28,098 nucleotides of DNA from Firmicutes bacterium UBA1535. GTDB lineage: Bacteria; Bacillota; Clostridia; Tissierellales; Sedimentibacteraceae. The notes under the pieces are model-generated. The model saw nothing but the letters and a program-made list of their open reading frames with translations, did no database searches and was not told the DNA's origin. Within the stretch, counting starts at the first letter, position 1. Every line of letters starts with the position of its first letter. Position numbers and translations under genes: made by a program. The DNA is taken from assembly GCA_002323775.1 (NCBI GenBank), contig DCPV01000230.1, positions 1,047-29,144 on the forward strand. The letters are read 5' to 3'. This document shows positions 22,947-28,098 of this stretch, piece after piece.

Positions 22947-24423
22947 TTTTTATTCCTCCTTGGATTTTAAATCTACTTATTAATTCATTCAGCATTGAAG
23001 CCTGACTTGATAATTCTTGGCTTGCAGCTGCGCTTTCCTCAGATGTAGCTGAATTCGTTTGAGTTACAGCTGATATTTGTTCAACCCCCATTGTAACCTG
23101 CGAAATTGATTCAGCTTGTGCTGAGGAAGATTTGCTTATATTATCTATTTTTTCAATTGCTATAGCAGTCATTTTAACTATGGATGTTAGTGCCACAGCA
23201 GTTTCATCAGCTATAGTTTTACCATTTCGAGCAGCGTTGATTGAAGTATCAATCAATTCTGTTGTATCTTTAACTGCATCAGAGCTTCTTTGAGCTAGGT
23301 TGCGAACCTCCTCTGCAACTACTGCAAAGCCCTTTCCGGCGGTACCGGCACGAGCTGCCTCAACAGCCGCATTAAGAGCAAGTATATTTGTTTGGAAAGC
23401 TATATCTTCAATTGTTTTCACAATTTTCTTTATTTCACTTGATTTTGTGTTTATTTCATCCATTGCAACAAGCATTTCCTGCATAAGTCTATTTCCATTC
23501 TCAACCTCATGGCCTGTTTTAATTGTTATCTCATTTGCTGTTTTTGCATCCTCTGCATTTGCCATGATTTTTTCTGAAATTTCAGATATAGTCGCTGAAA
23601 GTTCTTCAATACTGCTTGCTTGCTTAGTAGCACCCTGTGACAGTGCCTGTGCACCTGATGACACCTGTTCTGAACCACTTGACACCTGCTCTGCGGATAT
23701 TTTAACTGCATCCAGAGCTTCGCTTAATGATGACATAATAGTTATTATTGCATTTCCTATTCGCTTAAATACGCCAACATACTCGACATTTGATTCTAAG
23801 TCAAAATTACCTCCTGCCATTTCCTCTAAAGCGCTTGCGGCATCCTCTGTAATTGCATTTGTAATTTCTATCATAGAGTTTAGACCTTTTGCCATTTTAC
23901 CGATTTCATCATTTGATTTAACAGAAATATTTATGTCATAATTTCCTTTTGCTATCTCCTCGATAGCACTCTCCATCTCTACTATAGGCTTAGTTAAGAC
24001 TCTAGCAAATCTAATCATAAAAAATACAGTAAAAGTTAAAGCTGCTAATGATACAATTGAAGAAATTAAAATTACTGTATAAGTATGTGCTAAAAACTCT
24101 GATTTTTCAACCATAACACCTAAAGCCCAATTATTACTGCCCTTGATAGGTGTAGTATATACTAAGTAATTCCTGCCGGTATATTGTATTGTTCCATAAG
24201 AAGCTGTTCCATTAATAGCTTTGCTGTCATGCTCTGCAAATTTTTCTAATGTTTTATCAACTTTTGCTTCTTCTATTGAGTTTTCTTGTGATAAAACCAG
24301 ACTATAGTCATTATCTGCAATTGTAGTACCATCTTTATTGACAATATAGCTTGTACCTGTTTCTCCCACTTTTATTGATGATATAATAGAGGATAGACGA
24401 ATACTGTCCATAGAAGCATACAC
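22939..24423 (-). CDS. 5'-truncated methyl-accepting chemotaxis protein (likely pseudogene)
   Basis: The 494 residues from GTG 24423 cover only the C-terminal part of a dCache-type chemoreceptor: membrane-distal lobe end ([20 protein letters not shown]), TM2 near 115-138, HAMP, and a complete signalling domain with the tip [19 protein letters not shown]. Homologous coding continues upstream of GTG 24423 without a start codon ([11 protein letters not shown], then [12 protein letters not shown] is the expected Cache strand order), out to about 24500, and the frame then runs into the oppositely oriented sigma-factor gene. TM1 and most of the Cache domain are missing. GTG 24423 has no convincing RBS. 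The product, if made, would keep the signalling tip but lack its ligand pocket. Confidence 0.85.
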   Translation of the reverse strand: MYASMDSIRLSSIISSIKVGETGTSYIVNKDGTTIADNDYSLVLSQENSIEEAKVDKTLEKFAEHDSKAINGTASYGTIQYTGRNYLVYTTPIKGSNNWALGVMVEKSEFLAHTYTVILISSIVSLAALTFTVFFMIRFARVLTKPIVEMESAIEEIAKGNYDINISVKSNDEIGKMAKGLNSMIEITNAITEDAASALEEMAGGNFDLESNVEYVGVFKRIGNAIITIMSSLSEALDAVKISAEQVSSGSEQVSSGAQALSQGATKQASSIEELSATISEISEKIMANAEDAKTANEITIKTGHEVENGNRLMQEMLVAMDEINTKSSEIKKIVKTIEDIAFQTNILALNAAVEAARAGTAGKGFAVVAEEVRNLAQRSSDAVKDTTELIDTSINAARNGKTIADETAVALTSIVKMTAIAIEKIDNISKSSSAQAESISQVTMGVEQISAVTQTNSATSEESAAASQELSSQASMLNELISRFKIQGGIKNV

Positions 24424-24479
24424 AATTCCAACTACCTTTGAATTATAAACTCCATTACTCCAAAGAGGTGCTGCAATAA

Positions 24480-24510
24480 AAAATTCTGAGCTTTTTTTAG
24501 AATTTAATAA
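24480..24510. other. head-to-head junction of two truncated genes
   Basis: To the left of this point the minus strand encodes a Cache-domain chemoreceptor; to the right the plus strand encodes a sigma factor. Both frames run into the other's coding DNA without a start codon, with no intergenic promoter region between. A single deletion (or an assembly join) that removed both 5' ends would explain this. Confidence 0.65.
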
Positions 24511-24535
24511 GGCGAGAGATATTGAGATAAGAAAT

Positions 24536-25207
24536 ATGATTTTTTCTAAATATCAATATCTTGCTGAAATCATATCAAAAAAATATATGAACAAAGGAAT
24601 AGAATACGACGATATCTACCAAATAGCGAGCATAGGACTCATATATGCAATTGAAAGATATGACATCAACAGAGGTTATGAATTCACTAGCTTTGCTACG
24701 CCTACAATTCTAGGAGAGGTTAAGAAATATTTTAGAGATAAGGGCTGGGCTATAAAAATCCCTAGACGTATACAGGAAGTTTCTAAAAGAATAAATGAAG
24801 TAAGTAATGAATTGCAGTATAAACTTGGAAGGACACCAAATGTAAAAGAGTTATCAGAAAATCTTGGATATTCAGAAGAAGAAATCCTTGAAGCTATGGA
24901 AGCGAGCAAGCTGTTTGTATCTCAGTCATTAAATGTAAGTATTGAAAGCAGTAAGGATTTTAAAGAAGTGGAGCTAGCAGAAATCATAAAAGATGATGTA
25001 AATAATTATGAAATTTTTGAAAACAATGAATTCTTGAAAAAATCCTTCGAATTTTTAAATAAGGTAGAAAAACAAATAATAATTGAAAGATTTTATAATA
25101 ATAAAACTCAATTAGACATAGCAAAAAAACTAAATATATCTCAAATGACGGTATCAAGAATTGAGAAAAAAGTTTTAGAAAAAATTAGAACTTTTGTGGA
25201 TAAGTAG
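24536..25207 (+). CDS. SigB/SigF-type RNA polymerase sigma factor, probably lacking its first residues
   Basis: A 223-residue sigma-70 family protein of the SigB/F/G group. Region 2 is clear ([40 protein letters not shown], then GWAIKIPRR), as are region 3 (ISNELQ-like helix, [16 protein letters not shown]) and region 4 HTH ([20 protein letters not shown]). ATG 24536 is the first start codon in the frame, but coding continues upstream of it: [16 protein letters not shown] (24488-24535) is what a SigB-type N-terminus should look like. No start codon exists there before the stop at 24446-24448, and no RBS precedes 24536. The normal upstream rsbV/rsbW anti-sigma genes are absent. The 5' end seems to have been lost at the junction with the chemoreceptor gene. 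Confidence 0.88.
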   Translation: MIFSKYQYLAEIISKKYMNKGIEYDDIYQIASIGLIYAIERYDINRGYEFTSFATPTILGEVKKYFRDKGWAIKIPRRIQEVSKRINEVSNELQYKLGRTPNVKELSENLGYSEEEILEAMEASKLFVSQSLNVSIESSKDFKEVELAEIIKDDVNNYEIFENNEFLKKSFEFLNKVEKQIIIERFYNNKTQLDIAKKLNISQMTVSRIEKKVLEKIRTFVDK

Positions 25208-25261
25208 TATAAATTAATTATTAAATTCTAAATGCCTTGAAAACTTCAAATAGATATAATA

Positions 25262-25277
25262 GGTTTCACGTGAAACA
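25262..25277. other. candidate parS site (ParB/Spo0J binding)
   Basis: GGTTTCACGTGAAACA matches the parS form TGTTTCACGTGAAACA at 15 of 16 positions, and its inner 14 bases are a perfect palindrome. parS sites nucleate ParB for chromosome segregation and cluster near oriC. It lies between the sigma-factor stop and the terminator stem, which starts at its last base. Confidence 0.75.
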
Positions 25278-25326
25278 AAAAGCAATAACAAAAATGGAAT
25301 TTTTCATTTTTGTTATTGCTTTTTTA
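25277..25326 (+). terminator. intrinsic terminator after the sigma-factor gene
   Basis: A perfect 20-bp stem (25277-25296 with 25305-25324), 8-nt loop, followed by further T. It ends the sigma-factor transcript. Confidence 0.85.
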
Positions 25327-25472
25327 TTAGTAAGATTTATTTTAGATATGTAATAAGTGCTAAAAAATAATGTGTTTGCTGTTATTTTAAATGTTATGGC
25401 AAGCTACAAAATTATACTAAAGTATTATAATAATATATACTTATTGGGTATAAAAAATTTTAATTAAAAATA

Positions 25473-25609
25473 TATAATAATATCCAAAGGGCAAATTATT
25501 AAATAGTTCTCGTAAAGAGACTATGCAGTACCTAAAATAGGGATTATAGTGTTAATGTGTTCATTAGCACTTATAACACATTGAATTTTAGCACAAAGAG
25601 GGCAAATTG
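25473..25609 (+). promoter_or_regulatory. structured leader of the TasA-like operon
   Basis: After a TATAAT at 25473-25478 (no clear -35), the 5' region folds into a hairpin ATAGT-CTC/GAG-ACTAT (25503-25524, loop GTAAA), a small CCTA/TAGG hairpin (25531-25541) and a 10-bp stem AGTGTTAATG/CATTAGCACT (25548-25571). GGGCAAATT occurs at 25489-25497 and again at 25600-25608, the second copy being part of the RBS zone. The first copy and hairpins could form alternative structures that hide the RBS. The GGGCAAA start recalls c-di-GMP-I aptamers, but the conserved ACGCAAAG segment is missing, so that class is not claimed. The rest of 25327-25472 shows no gene. Confidence 0.4.
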
Positions 25610-26509
25610 ATGAGAAAAAATCAATATAGGATAAAATCAACACATTTTATGTGCATTACTTTAATATTGGTATTAGGTATAATTGGAACCAGCTATGCCA
25701 TGTGGTCTGATTCAGATTTTATTATTAATAAAATAAGTTTAGGAAAGCTTAATACTAATTTAACAACACAATTTGATGAAATTGCAATTACTGAAACTTG
25801 GACTGCAATATATAAAGAAAAACCTATATGTGATGAGGACAATGAAAATAATCAAGATAAAGACGATGGAGATAATCAAGACGAGGATAATGATAGCAAC
25901 AATAAAGATAATGAAAAAAGTCAAGGCAGTGATAACAGCAATAATAATAATGAAAATAATAATAAGCAAGGCAATAAAGAACAAGAAAAAGATGATAGCA
26001 GAAACAAAGATAATAATGTAATTATCAAAGAGTTAGTCGGATATAATAAAACATATTCAAGCACTTATCCAATAAATGGGATACCATTTATTATAGAAAA
26101 TGATAGTACTCTCCCTATAAAATTAAAAGAAAAAATAATGCTTGTTGTTGATGGGGATGAATATCCTATTGATGATATGTGTTACATTAAATATGAGCCA
26201 TCCTTTTCAAATGCTCTTGGAAGTTCTAATTGTGATGTCATAATTACTGATAAGATTTACGGAAATATATTTATTAATGATATCTATGAGTTAGTAAATT
26301 ATATTGGAGAGTCAAAATCTGCTTATATTAAAATTATATTGGATTTTAGTCAAAGTAATCTTCTTAATACTGGGTGGACATCTACTGAAGTAATTCAAAT
26401 AGGTGTATCTAAAAATGTACTAATTATTCAAGACAATAATGTTGTAAATGAAAATAATGGATTAGGTGAAAAGACTTCTGTAGATGGAGGAGCGAGCAAT
26501 GAATCTTAG
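25610..26509 (+). CDS. TasA-like secreted protein with SipW-type signal peptide and acidic Asn-rich insert
   Basis: A 299-residue secreted protein. The N-terminus has a basic start, a hydrophobic core (CITLILVLGIIG) and the cleavage zone TSYAMWSDSD, which fits the SipW-dependent signal (T-Y-A-x-F/W-S-D) of TasA/camelysin matrix fibres. An early beta-strand-type stretch (FIINKISLGKLNTNL) is followed by a low-complexity insert at about 75-138 made almost only of Asp, Asn, Glu, Lys and Gln. The rest is a beta-rich domain (LVGYNKTYSSTYPINGIPF) of the TasA fold type. ATG 25610 is chosen since GAGGG lies 7 bases upstream; TTG 25607 is too close. Its end overlaps the next gene by 11 bp. No SipW peptidase gene is in the window. 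Confidence 0.7.
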   Translation: MRKNQYRIKSTHFMCITLILVLGIIGTSYAMWSDSDFIINKISLGKLNTNLTTQFDEIAITETWTAIYKEKPICDEDNENNQDKDDGDNQDEDNDSNNKDNEKSQGSDNSNNNNENNNKQGNKEQEKDDSRNKDNNVIIKELVGYNKTYSSTYPINGIPFIIENDSTLPIKLKEKIMLVVDGDEYPIDDMCYIKYEPSFSNALGSSNCDVIITDKIYGNIFINDIYELVNYIGESKSAYIKIILDFSQSNLLNTGWTSTEVIQIGVSKNVLIIQDNNVVNENNGLGEKTSVDGGASNES

Positions 26510-27371
26510 AAAAATTATTGCGATTTGTATGATAATTATATCAGTATTTTTACAAGCATCATATGCAATTAGCAACTCCGAACAAACTAATGCAAATACA
26601 AATGAAGTCAGAGTGCGTTTTTCAAGCATAGAGTATGATATATCGGATAAATTAGGCTTTGCCAAAATATCAATAAGCAACAAGGAAGACACAAGTATAG
26701 GGATAGCTGTTGATAATATTTATCCCGGAATTTATTACAATATCAATACCGTTTTAGAAAACATAGGAAATCAGGGAGTTAAGGTTACGGGTATAAGCTT
26801 AATATCAAATAAATCTGAAAATGAAGATAGTAGTAGATTATATGATATGATAGTAGGTCTTGATGAGCAAAACATTAAACTTAAGTTAAATGATTATATA
26901 AATCACTTAAACTTAAAATATGTTGGTAAAATAATCAAATCCAGCGAAAGCTTATCTTTAAATCTTTCTATGGGAATGGATGAAGAAATAACAGATTTGG
27001 AAAATACAAATTGCGAATACCAAATAATTATTAATTTTGAACAAAGTGAAAAAGACGATGGTGGTGGAGATGATGACGACCACAATGGTGGAGGTAATGA
27101 TAATGGCGGTAATGGAATAGATAGCAAAACAACAAATGAAGATAAAACTGTTACTCCAGAGGATGTAAAAACAACCGATGACATAAAAGACAACACTGAA
27201 GTGTATGCTTCAATGCCTCCTTCAACAGGTGAAGAACTGACTAAGGTTTCTTCCTTGATGAGTATATTGCCAAAATCTGGTGAAAAATTGCCAATATCAC
27301 TGTATATCACAGGTCTAGCTTTAATGCTAGTAGGTATTTTCTTATTAAAAAAAGAAAAAAAGGCTGTGTAG
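26499..27371 (+). CDS. sortase-anchored surface protein (LPKSG), partner of the TasA-like protein
   Basis: A 290-residue cell-wall protein. A signal peptide (IIAICMIIISVFLQASYA) is followed by a beta-rich domain (about 35-175) with KLGFAKISISN and VDNIYPGIYYNINTVLENIG, a pattern similar to TasA-type domains. Then come a Gly/Asp/Asn-rich linker (GGGDDDDHNGGGNDNGG), a Thr/Asp/Lys stretch, and the sorting signal: LPKSG (257-261), a hydrophobic helix and a KKEKK tail. A second MPPSTG lies about 25 residues earlier. ATG 26499 is preferred over 26484 because GGAGGAG ends 6-7 bases before it. It overlaps the preceding stop, so both proteins should be made in fixed ratio: one secreted, one anchored to the wall by sortase. 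Confidence 0.8.
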   Translation: MNLRKIIAICMIIISVFLQASYAISNSEQTNANTNEVRVRFSSIEYDISDKLGFAKISISNKEDTSIGIAVDNIYPGIYYNINTVLENIGNQGVKVTGISLISNKSENEDSSRLYDMIVGLDEQNIKLKLNDYINHLNLKYVGKIIKSSESLSLNLSMGMDEEITDLENTNCEYQIIINFEQSEKDDGGGDDDDHNGGGNDNGGNGIDSKTTNEDKTVTPEDVKTTDDIKDNTEVYASMPPSTGEELTKVSSLMSILPKSGEKLPISLYITGLALMLVGIFLLKKEKKAV

Positions 27372-27384
27372 TATTAGATATTTT

Positions 27385-27412
27385 ATAAACCTCTATTTTT
27401 GAGGTTTATTTT
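27385..27412 (+). terminator. terminator of the TasA-like operon
   Basis: ATAAACCTC (27385-27393) pairs with GAGGTTTAT (27401-27409), 7-nt T-rich loop, followed by TTT. It marks the end of the surface-protein operon and the border with the insertion sequence. Confidence 0.7.
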
Positions 27413-27432
27413 AGTTGGTTACCAACAATAAA

Positions 27433-27451
27433 CCACTGGCTAAGCCAGTGG
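27433..27451. repeat. left-end hairpin of the IS200 element
   Basis: An 8-bp perfect stem with TAA loop, the kind of structure TnpA recognises on single-stranded DNA next to the cleavage site. Confidence 0.7.
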
Positions 27452-27487
27452 AGCCAAAAAGCTTTAGCTGTAAGTAGAAAAGAAAAA

Positions 27488-27541
27488 CCTCCGATGTTAT
27501 AATTAATGTAGGTTTGCCGACCACATTAAAAACAAAGGAGG
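27488..27541 (+). promoter_or_regulatory. RBS-sequestering leader of tnpA
   Basis: CCTCC (27488-27492) is complementary to the tnpA Shine-Dalgarno GGAGG (27537-27541). Between them lies a hairpin TTAATGT-a-GGT/ACC-ACATTAA (27503-27529, loop TTGCCG), which brings the two together. In IS200 the tnpA leader is known to hide the RBS and keep transposase levels low; the same logic is visible here. Confidence 0.6.
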
Positions 27542-27547
27542 ATCCAA

Positions 27548-28018
27548 ATGGATAAGAATACTTTATCACATACAACATGGGAATGCAAATATCATTTAAT
27601 ATTTGCACCAAAATATAGAAGGCAAGTAATATATGGAAAAATAAAGCAAGACATAGGGAAAATATTAAGAGATCTTAGCGAGAGAAAAGGAATAGAAATA
27701 ATAGAAGCAGAATTATGCAAAGATCACGTACATATGCTTGTTAGAATACCACCGAAATTTAGCGTATCTGAAATAATGGGATATTTGAAAGGTAAAAGTT
27801 CACTTATGATATTTGACAGGCACGCGAATTTAAAATATAAATATGGGAATAGGCATTTTTGGTGCAGAGGATATTATGTAGATACAGTAGGGAAAAATGC
27901 AAAGAGGATAGAAGAATACATAAGAAATCAGCTACAAGAAGATATAGCAAGTGATCAAATGACCATAAAAGAATATATGGACCCGTTTACGGGTGAGCAG
28001 GTGAATAAAAGCAAGTAG
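27548..28018 (+). CDS. tnpA: IS200 family transposase TnpA (HUH, Y1)
   Basis: A 156-residue single-domain HUH endonuclease. The His-hydrophobic-His motif is His60-Val-His62 in CKDHVHMLVRIPP, and the likely nucleophilic tyrosine is Tyr124 in RIEEYIRNQLQ. Other hallmarks are the N-terminal TWECKYHLIFAPKYRRQV, YLKGKSS and the HFWCRGYYVDTVG segment. All are intact and length is typical, so the element may be active. It cuts and rejoins single-stranded DNA, often at the replication fork. Translation start is ATG 27548 after GGAGG, which the upstream leader can pair with. Confidence 0.95.
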   Translation: MDKNTLSHTTWECKYHLIFAPKYRRQVIYGKIKQDIGKILRDLSERKGIEIIEAELCKDHVHMLVRIPPKFSVSEIMGYLKGKSSLMIFDRHANLKYKYGNRHFWCRGYYVDTVGKNAKRIEEYIRNQLQEDIASDQMTIKEYMDPFTGEQVNKSK

Positions 28019-28070
28019 TCAACCGCTTTAGCGGTAGCGAGTAAATAAATGCGGTTGGCAAACTATTCAG

Positions 28071-28086
28071 TGAGCCTTAAGGCTCA
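28071..28086. repeat. right-end hairpin of the IS200 element
   Basis: TGAGCCTTAAGGCTCA is a full 16-base palindrome, or a 6-bp stem with loop TTAA, near the 3' end of the element. Confidence 0.65.
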
Positions 28087-28098
28087 AGCCAGTACCAT

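Larger units (their letters stand above)
27414..28098 (+). mobile_element. IS200-type insertion sequence (IS200/IS605 family, tnpA only)
   Basis: A single Y1 transposase gene flanked by subterminal hairpins as in IS200: at the left CCACTGGC-TAA-GCCAGTGG (27433-27451), at the right the 16-bp palindrome TGAGCCTTAAGGCTCA (28071-28086), with another CCGC/GCGG hairpin after the stop. Such elements have no inverted terminal repeats and move as single strands. The left border is taken at GTTGGTTACCAAC (27414-27426) but could lie up to about 20 bp inside; the right end is near or just beyond the window edge. No tnpB lies inside the window. Confidence 0.8.

Noticed and set aside
23300..23941. Plus-strand ORF of 213 codons opposite the chemoreceptor
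   Set aside because: It is antisense to the Ala/Glu heptads of the signalling domain and has low complexity; the minus-strand protein has clear family motifs.
25484..25550. c-di-GMP-I (GEMM) riboswitch upstream of the TasA-like gene
   Set aside because: GGGCAAA and a hairpin are present, but the conserved ACGCAAAG core and the tetraloop receptor helix are not, so only an unclassified structured leader is claimed.
1..28098. CRISPR array or rRNA genes
   Set aside because: No regularly spaced short repeats and no rRNA-like stretches were seen on reading the whole window.

Overview
The window is AT-rich, low-GC Gram-positive DNA. Strong Shine-Dalgarno sites, a serine T-box leader, a SigB/F/G-type sigma factor, a TasA/SipW-type signal peptide, an LPxTG-like anchor and the selenium-linked protein YedF point to an anaerobic, motile member of the Clostridia. 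A species cannot be named from the sequence alone. A near-perfect ParB-binding parS palindrome (25262-25277), together with serS, DUF951 and dacA, suggests the segment lies in the origin-proximal part of the chromosome.

Layout. 1-4400: small housekeeping and hypothetical genes, all on the + strand: an APH-type kinase tail, DUF3788, a MazG-like pyrophosphohydrolase overlapping the RBS of an MTA/SAH nucleosidase, a zinc ribbon, yedF-DUF951, a GNAT acetyltransferase and a PC4/YdbC-like protein. 4448-6198: serS under a consensus promoter and serine T-box attenuator. 6503-7785: dacA. 7786-8780: a gene-poor stretch with a 45-codon ORF and a frameshifted small membrane protein. 8.6-12.5 kb: a minus-strand run of VOC protein, SAM methyltransferase, Ada-like repair protein and old-yellow-enzyme reductase, in which the first two genes are each followed by a copy of a 192-bp repeat. 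12.6-12.9 kb: divergent tRNA-Val and tRNA-Arg. 13.1-18.1 kb: a second accessory block with a VOC protein, an autoregulated MerR-DUF6273 pair, a flavin-binding PPOX protein, and a MocR regulator divergent from a second PPOX protein. 18.3-21.2 kb: alr, behind a strongly structured leader, and glyA. 21.2-25.3 kb: two chemoreceptors facing a sigma factor; the upstream chemoreceptor and the sigma factor have both lost their 5' ends at one head-to-head junction. 25.5-27.4 kb: a TasA-like secreted protein overlapping a sortase-anchored partner. 27.4 kb to the end: an IS200-type insertion sequence.

How it fits together. The flanks (serS, alr, glyA, dacA) are core amino-acid and cell-wall functions. 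The middle 10 kb looks like an accessory detoxification/repair region around a tRNA pair, with short genes that each carry their own regulator or terminator. The most interesting points are the chemoreceptor/sigma junction, the parS site, the duplicated 192-bp element with an inverted hairpin loop, the alr leader RNA, and the TasA-like/LPKSG surface pair with its structured leader.
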